Part shown: piece after piece, positions 6,663-15,275 of the stretch
How positions within the stretch are numbered: the stretch's first letter is position 1
How the letters are laid out: each line of letters opens with the position of its first letter
Assembly: GCA_045538535.1 (NCBI GenBank)
Contig: JAZSRN010000066.1
Location: 1-35,408, forward strand
Origin: RUG14219 sp045538535
GTDB lineage: Bacteria; Cyanobacteriota; Vampirovibrionia; Gastranaerophilales; Gastranaerophilaceae
Direction of reading: 5' to 3'
Length of the DNA: 35,408 bases
Translations under genes and position numbers: made by a program
The notes under the pieces: generated by a model
What the model saw: the letters and a program-made list of their open reading frames with translations, nothing else
Database searches by the model: none
What the model was told of the DNA's origin: nothing

Positions 6663-8915
6663 CTACTTCATTGCCAATGCTCTCATAGCCATTTGTTCGG
6701 CCATATCTGCACGCATCATTGCGTTATCAGCCGCAGTTGTATCTACTACATTTTGCAAATTTGCTGGCATTGGTGATGGAACATAGCTTCGCTCCGGATT
6801 TAAGATTTTTACCGGTTCTGGTGATGGAATATATGTTCTAACTGGTTCGCTAGTTTGCTGTGTATTAGCATTTGTGTTTAAGTTTTTATATTTATCAAGC
6901 AAGTTTGACGGATTTTGTAAGCCTACATCTGCTGAATTGCCAGTTTGTGGCGTTTGCATTGCCGGATTTGCCGGGGATTGTCCCATTTCTTGTGCAAGTT
7001 GTGCTTTAGCAACTACAATTGCTTGTTCAAGTTGTTGTAGTTGAGCTTCTTGTTCCGGCGAGAGTTTTTCTCCGCTTTGTCTAACTTGTTTAATCATCAT
7101 TTCTAATTGGTTAATTTGAGCAAGTTTTTCCGCGGATGTTGGTTCTTGTTGTGGTTGTTTTTCTTCTGTTTTGCCGTCATCCAACACTGAGTTTTTAGGT
7201 TTGCCAAATATTGCGTGTGTACCTTTAATGATAAGTTTACCCAAGAATGGTGAAATCATCATCATGCCGACAATAATTCTCATTGGATAGCCTGCACATT
7301 GTTTAAACCAGTATTTAGGATTGCGGAATACATCTTTTATACGGCCTGTAATTCCTGCTTCTACCGTATGTTTAGAGTATGGACGAATTTGCTCAAGTCC
7401 GACGGTTACAATTCTGCCGATACGTTTGGCCAGTTTTGTAAAGATGTTGTGTTTTCCGCCTTTTAAGGTTTCTTCAAGAACTTTGCGTTCGGCTTTATAA
7501 GCTGCTTTATCTTTGAAGAAACCACTTTTAACTTTTTCATTAAATATTTTTAAAGCGTCACGATATTTTGAAACTTGCTCTGGTGTCATGCCGGCATATT
7601 GTAAACCACCAATTTTATGCATTAATTTAATCGCAAATGGCATTGCAGCAAAGAACGCAACCATTTCGGTCATTCTTTCGGCAAAGGTTGCTACTTTATC
7701 GCCTTTTTCTGCTTTTGCAGTTCTGATTAATGCTTCAGCTATGAACCATGCTTGAATAGCTGCTACAAGTTTACCACCTGCAACGCGGTTTGTAAGTCCT
7801 TCAGTTACAAGGTTTACATATTTACCGAAGAATCTTCCAAGTCCAGATTTAGGAATATTTTTGTCTAAACCGGTTCTTTTTAACATTTGATCTAGCTCTG
7901 AACCCGGTGTTACTTTACCCATTTCTGCGAGAAGTTTGTTTGTAAATTCGCTTGCATAAACTTTTCTTCCAAATAAATGGCCTTTTATTTTGCCCCAAGC
8001 ATTTTTGTCACTTGACCAAATTTTGGCATACATGTTTTTATTGGCTTTATGTGTTGCTTCAATTACATCCGGTAAGTGGTCTTGGATTTTGCTTTTTACG
8101 GTTGTCCAATGTGCAAAATCTCTATAACCTAAAGCTTTTGCTTTGAGATTGTTCAAGATGTCGAGACGAGTTTTGGCATCGTGGCCTTTGAATGCGCTAA
8201 GAGATGTTGATGTAACTCCTCCTTTGTTTAGAAGTTCAAATTCAGCATTTTGTAAAATTGCTGCACGTGCTTCTTTTGTTGTTGCTTTTGAAAGTTCAGC
8301 TTTAACTTTGTTTATAAAGTTTTTATCCGCACCATAACAATCTAAATCATCAGCATGTTTCACACCTTCCATAAAGTATTCACAAACTTGTGGATAGTCA
8401 AAAAGTTGAATACCGTACATTCCATTAGCTTGACCTCGTACCATATCAAGTTCCGGTAATGAAGGGGTATCCGCAAATGCTCTGAGCATTGCTGAATTAT
8501 TAACTACTTTTTCTCTAAATAATTTTTTAAGAGATTTAAATCCGTTATTTATATCTGCAACAAAGTTGGATTTTCCAAGTTTACTATTTTTAAATGTATC
8601 AGATACAACATCACCGGCATTGGTTATTTTGTATTGAATTGTGTCCTTGTATTCTCCGCGACATTTTTTAGCGAAATAATCCATGCCTTGGCAAAGTGCA
8701 TACCATGCTGGAATTGCAATTGCAAATTGTTGCGCCGGATTTAATTCTGTCATTTGGTTCGCACGATTTGCAACATAAGTATCTTGAACGTTTTCTTTTA
8801 AAAGTTCAGTATTTACCCCTTGCATTGCTTGTGGGTTTTGGTATGCAGCCTGTTGGAATTCATTTGGTTGTAAACCTTGTAAATTTGGCTGATATTTTTG
8901 ATAAACATTTTGCAT
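6663..8915 (-). CDS. Large orphan protein with hydrophobic helices, coiled coil and proline-rich tail
   Basis: I do not recognise this protein of about 750 residues. In order (numbered from the upstream TTG at 8930) it shows a Gln/Asn-rich N-terminus, a hydrophobic stretch (about 65-85), a long charged helical region, further hydrophobic helices at about 385-400, 422-437 and 548-572, a Gln/Glu-rich predicted coiled coil (about 598-650) and a low-complexity Pro/Asn tail with a near-repeat (RTYIPSPEPVK and RSYVPSPMP). There is no cleavable signal peptide. The hydrophobic segments could be membrane helices or a buried core. Two starts are possible: ATG at 8915, used here, or an in-frame TTG at 8930 preceded by AGGGAAAT. 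It diverges from the 55-residue gene and is followed by the small-RNA promoter. Confidence 0.88.
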   Translation of the reverse strand: MQNVYQKYQPNLQGLQPNEFQQAAYQNPQAMQGVNTELLKENVQDTYVANRANQMTELNPAQQFAIAIPAWYALCQGMDYFAKKCRGEYKDTIQYKITNAGDVVSDTFKNSKLGKSNFVADINNGFKSLKKLFREKVVNNSAMLRAFADTPSLPELDMVRGQANGMYGIQLFDYPQVCEYFMEGVKHADDLDCYGADKNFINKVKAELSKATTKEARAAILQNAEFELLNKGGVTSTSLSAFKGHDAKTRLDILNNLKAKALGYRDFAHWTTVKSKIQDHLPDVIEATHKANKNMYAKIWSSDKNAWGKIKGHLFGRKVYASEFTNKLLAEMGKVTPGSELDQMLKRTGLDKNIPKSGLGRFFGKYVNLVTEGLTNRVAGGKLVAAIQAWFIAEALIRTAKAEKGDKVATFAERMTEMVAFFAAMPFAIKLMHKIGGLQYAGMTPEQVSKYRDALKIFNEKVKSGFFKDKAAYKAERKVLEETLKGGKHNIFTKLAKRIGRIVTVGLEQIRPYSKHTVEAGITGRIKDVFRNPKYWFKQCAGYPMRIIVGMMMISPFLGKLIIKGTHAIFGKPKNSVLDDGKTEEKQPQQEPTSAEKLAQINQLEMMIKQVRQSGEKLSPEQEAQLQQLEQAIVVAKAQLAQEMGQSPANPAMQTPQTGNSADVGLQNPSNLLDKYKNLNTNANTQQTSEPVRTYIPSPEPVKILNPERSYVPSPMPANLQNVVDTTAADNAMMRADMAEQMAMRALAMK

Positions 8916-9090
8916 AGAAATATAATCCAAATTTCCCTATATTAATATAAAAACATTTTGGTAAATGAAATTGTCATATTTTTTAGTTTTTAATGTAAAG
9001 ATATGTAACGAATTTGTTCGTATATGAAATTTGCAATCGAGTATATACTTTATATATATACGAGAGCAAATTAAATGAAGAGAGGTAAAT

Positions 9091-9258
9091 ATGGCTGTTG
9101 CAAATTTGAAAAAGATTGACGACAAATTGAAAAATATTTATGAAAATCAGGTTACTGTTAGTCATAATGATGCCGAACCATACGTTGACCGCTCAGAGGT
9201 TTTGTTTGCGCAGATGAATTTTATTGCGATGGCAAATCGTGAAGTATTAAACTTGTAA
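9091..9258 (+). CDS. Small orphan protein, 55 residues
   Basis: The frame starts MAVANLKKIDDKLKNIYENQ and ends FIAMANREVLNL. A good AGAGAGG ribosome site lies 5 nt before the ATG, and an intrinsic terminator follows at 9308-9336, so it looks like a real single-gene unit. The upstream gap has TATA-rich sequence suitable for a promoter (TTGCAA near 9030, then TATATATA). The product is a short, charged, probably helical cytoplasmic protein. No family is recognised. The same AGAGAGGTA leader type precedes the 77-residue gene at 17710. Confidence 0.65.
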   Translation: MAVANLKKIDDKLKNIYENQVTVSHNDAEPYVDRSEVLFAQMNFIAMANREVLNL

Positions 9259-9307
9259 TTTTTTTTATATTTATAATTCCAATTAATTTTTCCCCTACAA
9301 ATTTTTC

Positions 9308-9336
9308 CCTGATATCTTGGATATCAGGTTTTTTTT
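9308..9336 (+). terminator. Intrinsic terminator overlapping the nadD promoter
   Basis: CCTGATATC (9308-9316) pairs with GATATCAGG (9320-9328) over a 3-nt loop, followed by eight T residues. The -35 and spacer of the nadD promoter lie inside it. Confidence 0.85.
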
Positions 9337-9344
9337 GATATAAT
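9317..9344 (+). promoter_or_regulatory. Promoter for leaderless nadD transcript
   Basis: TTGGAT (9317-9322), 16 nt, TATAAT (9339-9344), with TGA before the -10. The ATG at 9351 is 6 nt later. The -35 starts in the loop of the preceding terminator hairpin and the terminator's T-run forms part of the spacer. Confidence 0.6.
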
Positions 9345-9350
9345 TTTTGT

Positions 9351-9938
9351 ATGAATCTGTGCGTATTTCAAGGTACTTTTAATCCAATTCATAATGCTCA
9401 TTTAGATATGGCGAGGTATATTATTGAAAATTTTGATTTCGATAAAATACTTTTTATTCCTGCTTATAAGCCTCCGCATAAGTCTTTCGATGAAAATATG
9501 AGTATTCATCGTTTGAATATGGTCAAATTAGCAATTAAAAATGAATTAGGGTTTGAGGTTTCGGATATTGAGTTTAAGAGAGAAAATCTTTCATATACTT
9601 ATTTGACAATATTGGAACTTTATAAAATCTATAATTTAAAAGATAGAATTGGGTTTATTATAGGCACAGATGCTTTTGAAAAAATTGACACTTGGTATAA
9701 AATTGATAAGTTGAAAAATTTAGTAAAATTTATTATATTTAAACGTGAAGATGATTTTGATGAAGCAAAATTTGATAAACAAAAAGAGAATGGTTATGTT
9801 TTTGAATTTGCGAATATGAAATTTGAAGATATATCATCAACTGATATTCGAAATGCACTTTATGAAAAAAAGAGTGCTTCGGGTTATATAAAGAGAGTGG
9901 TAGAAGATTATATAAAAGAAAATGGTTTATATGGATAA
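9351..9938 (+). CDS. nadD: Nicotinate-nucleotide adenylyltransferase
   Basis: The enzyme joins nicotinate mononucleotide and ATP to form deamido-NAD in NAD synthesis. The 195-residue product has the nucleotidyltransferase signature FQGTFNPIHNAHL (about residues 6-18, normally GGTFDPiHnGHL, with Phe-Gln replacing Gly-Gly and Asn replacing Asp), IPAYKPPHK (about 37-45), IGTDAFEKIDTWYK (about 104-117) and the C-terminal ISSTDIRNAL motif (about 162-171), where the family has ISST.IR. Pairing with yqeK directly downstream is the classic arrangement. The genes overlap by 8 nt. The start lies 6 nt after TATAAT, so no leader is expected. Confidence 0.93.
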   Translation: MNLCVFQGTFNPIHNAHLDMARYIIENFDFDKILFIPAYKPPHKSFDENMSIHRLNMVKLAIKNELGFEVSDIEFKRENLSYTYLTILELYKIYNLKDRIGFIIGTDAFEKIDTWYKIDKLKNLVKFIIFKREDDFDEAKFDKQKENGYVFEFANMKFEDISSTDIRNALYEKKSASGYIKRVVEDYIKENGLYG

Positions 9939-10497
9939 AATTAAAGAATGGTTAAAAGTTAATTTAAGTGAAGAACGTTATCGTCATACTTTAGGTGCGG
10001 CAGATAAAGCAAAAGATTTGGCAAAGAAATTTGGTCTAGATTGCGAAAAAGCATATTTGGCCGGACTTTTACATGATTGTGCAAAATGTTTTGATAAAGA
10101 TAAATTAGCAGAAATTATTAAAGCAAATTTAGATGTTGAAGAGTGTGAGTTGATGAATCACAAAACTCTTCATGCGCCCGTAAGTGCATATATTGCGCAA
10201 AAAGAGTTTGGTGTAACGGATGATGAAATTTTGTCTGCGATTAGGTGGCATACTCTTGGTAAAGTTAATATGTCTGATTTTGAAAAAATAGTTTTTTTAG
10301 CTGATAAAATTGAACCGGTAACTCGTGAAAAAGATTATTGTGAAAAAGTGGAAGCATTACTTGACGAAGAAAATGGCTTAAACAAAGCTTTATACAAGTG
10401 TTATAAGGAAACTATCAAAAGTCTTGTAAAACGTAATTTGAAGATTTGTCCTTTAACGATTGATATTTATAACAATTTAAATGATATTGTCCACTAA
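9931..10497 (+). CDS. yqeK: YqeK-like HD-domain hydrolase (Ap4A hydrolase)
   Basis: The product is an HD-superfamily phosphohydrolase. The signature includes YRHTLGAADKA (about residues 17-27), LAGLLHDCAK with the metal-binding His-Asp pair (about 44-53), H...HAPVSAYIA (about 76-86), IRWHTLG (about 101-107) and LADKIEPVTRE (about 122-132), all typical of YqeK, a symmetrical diadenosine tetraphosphatase. The start is set at MDKIKEW (9931), giving an ATGGATAA overlap with the end of nadD; an ATG at 9922 in the same frame is possible. No clear ribosome site is present, which suggests translational coupling to nadD. Confidence 0.88.
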   Translation: MDKIKEWLKVNLSEERYRHTLGAADKAKDLAKKFGLDCEKAYLAGLLHDCAKCFDKDKLAEIIKANLDVEECELMNHKTLHAPVSAYIAQKEFGVTDDEILSAIRWHTLGKVNMSDFEKIVFLADKIEPVTREKDYCEKVEALLDEENGLNKALYKCYKETIKSLVKRNLKICPLTIDIYNNLNDIVH

Positions 10498-10563
10498 AAG
10501 TAGGATGGCAATTTTATACATGTTCATGTTAAAATATCAACAAAAATAAGAAGAGGGTTTATA

Positions 10564-12660
10564 ATGAAATTATTGGAAGTAAAGAATAGTCTTGCAAAAG
10601 TCCAGTTTGAAGATACTGACAACTTAGTTCTTAGCGGATTTTTAATTATTGAAGATGCAAAACAACCTTATGTGGCACAAATAATGAGTTTAAAATGCGA
10701 GACTGAAGGTAATTTTGCAATCGCAAAATTATTGTTTACTTATGATGAGGAAGGTATCGTTAAAAATTACAATGGTTCAATACCGTCGATGCAAGCTGAA
10801 ATTACGGTTTTGCAATCTAAAGAATTAACTGATATTTTGCCGGTAAATATTCCTATAAAATTTGGACAATTGGCGCAACAACCTTATGATTTAATACTCG
10901 ATAAAGAAGTTTTTGAGAGTAATATGCTTATTTGCTCTAATAATCTTGAAAATACAAATATAATGCTGGATAATCTCGTGCGTCAATTTGAAACAAAAGG
11001 GATTCGAAGTGTAATATTTGATTTAGATGGACAAATAAAATATGAAAACAAATTCAAATTCCCGCAAGATTTTAAATTGCCTCTAAATTATGATTTGATT
11101 AATTATATCTATGAAAATGATTTAACGGATATTGACCCTACCAGTAAAGCCATTATTCAAGATATTTTTATCGAGGTTCAAGAGTATACAAAAACTATTG
11201 AAGGCGGTTTTATTCCGTTTGATACGTTTATGGATGTTGTTGATGCACAATATCGCGAAACTAAAATAAGCCAACTTATTTTATTGAAAAACAAATTGTT
11301 AAAGTATCGTGAAAACGGTGTTTTTGCTCAGTCCGAAAAAGATATTAAGAAAATTGAGGACATTGTTGAATGCGCACGTAATATGGTTATTGATTTATCC
11401 GCAATTTCTATTGAATCTTTGCAAGCGCAAATTATTGAATATGTTTATCAGGTTTTCAATAAGTTAAACGTTGAGGTTTATTCTTTTGTAAAAGTTGATA
11501 ATTCGTATGCCCAAAAAGCCTTTTTAAAAGTGTTGACTACTAATAGTAATGTTTATACAACTATTATTGCGGGACACGATTTTAAATATATAAAAGAATT
11601 GAAATCTTTAGCTAAAAATTTAGTGTTTTTTGCTCCACTTACTGTTGAGCACGATTTCGCATCTTATAATACTTTCTTAAATAAGCTAAATCAAGATGAA
11701 TTCATCGTAGTAGGTGATTTAACTCAGCATATACCATTTATTGTACAGTTAGATTATTTTGATTTTGATGAAAATGCCCAAGAGGATGATAGTGTTACTG
11801 AAGAGGTTGGTGATATTCAAGCTTTAGAAGGTGATAATTCTTTGGAAGCTGAAATGAATACTCCGGATAATATGATATCAGAAGTGCAGTTAGAATCAGA
11901 ATTAGAGGCAGAATTGCCACAAAATCTGCAAGAAGAGTTTGAAGTTGATGTTTTAGAGAATGATAATGTTGCTGAACCAATAGAGGAAACAGTTAGTGAT
12001 GATGAAGCGGAACCTATGTTGATTGAGGAGCCAGAACTGGTACTTGAAGAACCTACATTAGAGTTTTCTTTTGATGAAGAACCTTTACCTATTGTTTCAG
12101 AAGAAATGATTAGTGAAGAATCTGCCCCTCCTATAATTGAACAAGCTCAACCAAAAGAAATTTTCAATATTCTTGATTCACAAGAAGAAAAAGATGAGGA
12201 AATCAATGCGGATGTCGAGTTGACTGAACAAGAGTCGTTTGATATTGTTGAGACTCAAGAAGAATCGGTTATAGTGGAAGATGAACCGAGTGACGATGTC
12301 GAATTTGATCAATTGATTGCTGAATCAGAGTCTATGGTTGAAGATGTAGTGGTGGAAGATGAATTACCAATATCAAATGAACCTCTTGATTTAATTCAAC
12401 AATCACTGGAAGAAGATTTAAAATCAGATGTTATTGATAATGATGAAGAAGATACGATTCCGGTTTATCCGGCTGAAGAAACTAAAATCAAAAACCCTAT
12501 AGAATTTGAGCCTGGAGAAACTGTTTACCATCCTAAATATGGCGAAGGTGTTGTTGAAAAAATGGTAAGTTACGGAACAAAGAAACTTTGTTCGATTATG
12601 TTTAGTGGTAATCGTAGAAGGCTTCTTGATCCGGCAATCTCTGAAATTAAACGTGTATAA
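10564..12660 (+). CDS. HerA-like degenerate ATPase with acidic linker and Tudor-like tail
   Basis: I find three parts in this 698-residue protein. Residues 1-400 resemble the core of HerA/DUF87-type ATPases (start MKLLEVKNSLAKVQFEDTD). Where the Walker A loop would be (about 119-127) the sequence is NMLICSNNLENTN, with no GKS/T, while a following VIFDLDG (about 149-155) matches the strand after the P-loop helix. Residues 405-640 are extremely acidic and low in complexity (about a third Glu/Asp). The last 50 residues (EPGETVYHPKYGEGVVEKM and after, about 645-698) match the small Tudor/SH3-like tail seen in UvrD/PcrA helicases. A binding or scaffold role tied to nucleic acid or RNA polymerase is plausible but inferred. 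AGAGGG precedes the ATG by about 8 nt. Confidence 0.6.
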   Translation: MKLLEVKNSLAKVQFEDTDNLVLSGFLIIEDAKQPYVAQIMSLKCETEGNFAIAKLLFTYDEEGIVKNYNGSIPSMQAEITVLQSKELTDILPVNIPIKFGQLAQQPYDLILDKEVFESNMLICSNNLENTNIMLDNLVRQFETKGIRSVIFDLDGQIKYENKFKFPQDFKLPLNYDLINYIYENDLTDIDPTSKAIIQDIFIEVQEYTKTIEGGFIPFDTFMDVVDAQYRETKISQLILLKNKLLKYRENGVFAQSEKDIKKIEDIVECARNMVIDLSAISIESLQAQIIEYVYQVFNKLNVEVYSFVKVDNSYAQKAFLKVLTTNSNVYTTIIAGHDFKYIKELKSLAKNLVFFAPLTVEHDFASYNTFLNKLNQDEFIVVGDLTQHIPFIVQLDYFDFDENAQEDDSVTEEVGDIQALEGDNSLEAEMNTPDNMISEVQLESELEAELPQNLQEEFEVDVLENDNVAEPIEETVSDDEAEPMLIEEPELVLEEPTLEFSFDEEPLPIVSEEMISEESAPPIIEQAQPKEIFNILDSQEEKDEEINADVELTEQESFDIVETQEESVIVEDEPSDDVEFDQLIAESESMVEDVVVEDELPISNEPLDLIQQSLEEDLKSDVIDNDEEDTIPVYPAEETKIKNPIEFEPGETVYHPKYGEGVVEKMVSYGTKKLCSIMFSGNRRRLLDPAISEIKRV

Positions 12661-12688
12661 TATATCATAAATATTAAGAAAGGATGTG

Positions 12689-13042
12689 TTACTTTCTTAA
12701 ATTAGATGCACCTTTTAAATAAACAAATTTTGGTTCAAAGTCATCGTCACAATTCAAAACAATTAGTATACGTAAACATTTTTGCAAACTGTTTTCAATT
12801 TCTAATTCGTTGTAACACATCATTGCCAAATCGGTAAGTTTTAAATCTTCTCTTATGAATTTTGCCGGAAATGCAGCATTTATATCTTTTGTCAGTGTAA
12901 AAATAACGTGTGATATTTTTGATGTATCTTGGATGTCATTTTCTAATAACATAGTTCCGAAAAGTTCCAATGTGGCAAGCTTTATTGATTCAATAGTGTT
13001 TGCCTCAACAGTTATTGCACCTCGAATACCTTTAGTTGTCAT
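12689..13042 (-). CDS. aroH: Monofunctional chorismate mutase, AroH class
   Basis: The enzyme rearranges chorismate to prephenate for phenylalanine and tyrosine synthesis. The 117-residue product follows the AroH fold closely: GIRGAITVEANT (about residues 5-16, with the active-site Arg), SHVIFTLTKDINAAFPAKF (about 44-62), a region equal to the PLMC.qE..V.gslkrCiRvl segment (LAMMCYNELEIENSLQKCLR, about 72-91) and VYLKGASNLRK at the end, where the family has vYL.gA..LR. Its stop codon falls within a hairpin (12674-12700). AAAGGA sits 6 nt before the ATG. It follows fmt with a 3-nt gap and probably shares its transcript. Confidence 0.9.
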   Translation of the reverse strand: MTTKGIRGAITVEANTIESIKLATLELFGTMLLENDIQDTSKISHVIFTLTKDINAAFPAKFIREDLKLTDLAMMCYNELEIENSLQKCLRILIVLNCDDDFEPKFVYLKGASNLRK

Positions 13043-13045
13043 AAT

Positions 13046-13978
13046 TTATCCTTTCTGATTGTTTTTTAGGCCATTATACCAATCTCTTGCGTGCATTTCG
13101 CCTTTTCCTTCCGGTTTTATTTTTTCAAGAAGAAGAGTACCTTTTGCGCAATTTACTTCTATTCCTTCTTTTGTAATTTTTACAAATTCTCCATTGTTGT
13201 CATTTGTTTTGTCACAATTTAGGACACGCGTTTTTAGAACTTTTATTACTTTATCATTATGTAAAAAATAAGCTGAAGGCATACAATATATTCCACGTAC
13301 TAAATTGTGGATATCTTGTGCCGAATTGTCCCAACAAATTAGAGCTTCTTCTTTTGTCATTTTGGGAGCCATACAGACGCCATCTTCACATTGTTTTGTT
13401 GGTACAATGGATTTGTCAACTAACCCAAGAAGTGTCTGCTCTAAAAGCTTAGGTGAGTGCTCAGAGATTTCTTCAAATAAGTCTACACAAGTCATGTCAT
13501 CAGTTATTGTAATCGGGAGTTTCATACAAACATCGCCGCAGTCAAGTCCAAGTTCGGTAATCATTGTGCAGATACCGGTTTCTTTGTCGCCATTAATAAT
13601 TGCTCGTTGTATTGGGTTAGCACCTCTGTATTTTGGCAAAAGTGACGCATGCAAATTGATTGTTTCATATTTTGGAATATCTAAAACTTCTTGAGAAAGA
13701 ATTTGCCCGAATGCAAATGTAACAAAAAAATCAGGTTCAAGATTTTTTAATTTTTCAAGAATTTCTTGTTCTTTTCTGATTGATTTTGGCTGAAACACCG
13801 GTATATTATGCTCTAATGCATATTCTTTAAGGGGTGGAAATTGCAATTTGTGTCCGCGCCCTACTGGTTTGTCCGGCTGCGTTACCACCGCAACAACTTC
13901 AATTTCGTTCGAATTATTTAGATAATCAAGTGATTTTAGTGCTATTTTCGGAGTTCCAAAAAATACAACTTTAAGCAT
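13046..13978 (-). CDS. fmt: Methionyl-tRNA formyltransferase
   Basis: This enzyme formylates the methionine on initiator tRNA using 10-formyl-tetrahydrofolate. The 310-residue length is normal. Visible signatures are VVFFGTPKIALKSL (about residues 4-17), the folate-binding VTQPDKPVGRG (about 33-43), FVTFAFGQIL (about 85-94), the catalytic segment INLHASLLPKYRGANPIQRA (about 107-126) and ITELGLDCGDV (about 140-150). The C-terminal OB-like domain ends NGLKNNQKG. The start overlaps the end of def by 8 nt (ATGCTTAA), with GAGGA inside the def coding sequence acting as the ribosome site. Confidence 0.96.
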   Translation of the reverse strand: MLKVVFFGTPKIALKSLDYLNNSNEIEVVAVVTQPDKPVGRGHKLQFPPLKEYALEHNIPVFQPKSIRKEQEILEKLKNLEPDFFVTFAFGQILSQEVLDIPKYETINLHASLLPKYRGANPIQRAIINGDKETGICTMITELGLDCGDVCMKLPITITDDMTCVDLFEEISEHSPKLLEQTLLGLVDKSIVPTKQCEDGVCMAPKMTKEEALICWDNSAQDIHNLVRGIYCMPSAYFLHNDKVIKVLKTRVLNCDKTNDNNGEFVKITKEGIEVNCAKGTLLLEKIKPEGKGEMHARDWYNGLKNNQKG

Positions 13979-14537
13979 TTTTATTTAATTCCTCATCTAT
14001 TTCAGGTTCATCAATCAATTTTTCATCCTCTAGAGGAGGAAGGTTAAGTTGTTGTAGTTGTGCACTTACATCAAACCTATTTATACAATGGTCAACAAAT
14101 AAAATACCATCTAAATGATCGTATTCGTGTTGTATAGCACGAGCAAGCAGTGACCCATCTTTTGCCTCAAGAGTAAACGGTCGACCGTTTATGTCTAGGG
14201 CGCGTACCGTTACTTCTGAATATCTGCGTACGTCAGTGTAGGCTTCAGGAAAGCTTAAACATCCTTCTTGGCTTTTGCAAGCACCCGATTTTTTTATAAT
14301 TTTTGGATTGATAAAAACAATAGGGTTTAAGGGTTCGTTATTTGTTGAGACATCAACAACAAAAATTCTGTAATTAACTCCGATTTGCGGTGCCGCAAGT
14401 CCTACACCATTTTTTGCATACATTGTGTCTAATAGGTCTTGAACAAGTTCATAAATCTTTTTTGACACTTTATGTACTTCTTTAGAGGGTTCTCTTAGTG
14501 TTTTTTCCCCATATTTTAAAATCTTTTTTACTGCCAT
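13971..14537 (-). CDS. def: Peptide deformylase
   Basis: The metalloenzyme removes the formyl group from the N-terminal methionine of new proteins. The 188-residue product has the three family motifs: GVGLAAPQIG (about residues 44-53), EGCLSFPE with the metal-binding Cys (about 93-100) and QHEYDHLDGILF with the HExxH-type metal and catalytic residues (about 135-146). It heads a def-fmt-aroH operon, pairing enzymes that undo and perform the formyl cycle. GAGGT precedes the ATG, and a promoter (14559-14587) lies in the short gap after queE. The C-terminus has an acidic extension (EDEKLIDEPEIDEELNKNA). Confidence 0.96.
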   Translation of the reverse strand: MAVKKILKYGEKTLREPSKEVHKVSKKIYELVQDLLDTMYAKNGVGLAAPQIGVNYRIFVVDVSTNNEPLNPIVFINPKIIKKSGACKSQEGCLSFPEAYTDVRRYSEVTVRALDINGRPFTLEAKDGSLLARAIQHEYDHLDGILFVDHCINRFDVSAQLQQLNLPPLEDEKLIDEPEIDEELNKNA

Positions 14538-14558
14538 AACTACCTCATTCTCAATAGA

Positions 14559-14587
14559 ATTATATTATAATTTTGGTGAAAATGCAA
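14559..14587 (-). promoter_or_regulatory. Predicted promoter of def-fmt-aroH
   Basis: Minus-strand TTGCAT (14587-14582), 17 nt, TATAAT (14564-14559). A second TATAAT overlaps the first by one base (14569-14564). The leader would be about 15 nt and carries GAGGT. Confidence 0.6.
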
Positions 14588-14588
14588 A

Positions 14589-15275
14589 TTATTCAACGCC
14601 TAAAAACTTGTGTACTTGAGGGATAACGCGAACTTTTTTGTAGATATTTAAAAATTCATCATAGGTTTTTTGTACAAAATCAGAACTTACACTCATTTTA
14701 TTCTCAAGCATAACCGGTTGTAGTATCAATTCAATATTATATTTTTTGCCTATGTCACAACATTTTTTTATTTCATCTTTGGTTATTTTTTTGTCAAATA
14801 CAATTTTTGCAAATGTTTCAATTCCTTGAGCTTGCGCAAAAAATTTGTCGTGAAACTCGTATGTGTTTTTTATTCCGGTTGCGCTTTCTAATTTGATATC
14901 AGCTGCAATAATATCAATAAAAGGTTTTATATCATTAAGTTTGTCGGATAAGGTTGCGTTAGTTTCAAGGTATATTTTACAATCAATTAATGGTAAAAAT
15001 TCTTTCAAAAAACCTACGGATAAAAGTGGTTCGCCTCCGGTTAGGGATATTGAATGGATTTTTGACAAATCATAATTTCTATTAATGTAATCGACAAGTT
15101 CTTGAGGACAAAATTCAAGGAAATTTTCGTTCGAGTTAAATTCTGTATCACAAAAATTGCATTTTAAATTACAATTACAAAATCTGATAAATAGTTGATT
15201 ATATCCGATATAAGGGCCTTCTCCTTGTATTGATTTAAAGATTTCTTTTATTCTAATTTTTTCAATATTATTCAT
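14589..15275 (-). CDS. queE: 7-carboxy-7-deazaguanine synthase (radical SAM)
   Basis: QueE makes the 7-deazaguanine core for queuosine tRNA modification from 6-carboxy-tetrahydropterin. The 228-residue protein has the family start IKEIFKSIQGEGPYIG (about residues 9-24), the radical-SAM cysteine motif CNLKCNFCDT (about 35-44), SLTGGEPLL (about 75-83, the SAM-binding GGE) and an Asp/Glu-rich barrel. Its start overlaps the end of dnaJ by 8 nt (ATGAATAA) and only a weak AAGAG lies upstream, so coupled translation is likely. No other queuosine gene is in the window. Confidence 0.9.
   Translation of the reverse strand: MNNIEKIRIKEIFKSIQGEGPYIGYNQLFIRFCNCNLKCNFCDTEFNSNENFLEFCPQELVDYINRNYDLSKIHSISLTGGEPLLSVGFLKEFLPLIDCKIYLETNATLSDKLNDIKPFIDIIAADIKLESATGIKNTYEFHDKFFAQAQGIETFAKIVFDKKITKDEIKKCCDIGKKYNIELILQPVMLENKMSVSSDFVQKTYDEFLNIYKKVRVIPQVHKFLGVE

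Noticed and set aside
8937..9165. Two overlapping minus-strand ORFs opposite the 55-residue gene
   Set aside because: No ribosome sites, low-complexity AT-driven codons, and they cover the divergent promoter region and the better-supported plus-strand gene.
12674..12700. 9-bp hairpin TTAAGAAAG/CTTTCTTAA between convergent genes, considered as a terminator
   Set aside because: The stem is AT-rich, overlaps the aroH stop codon and has no T-run in either direction, so it is at best a weak terminator.
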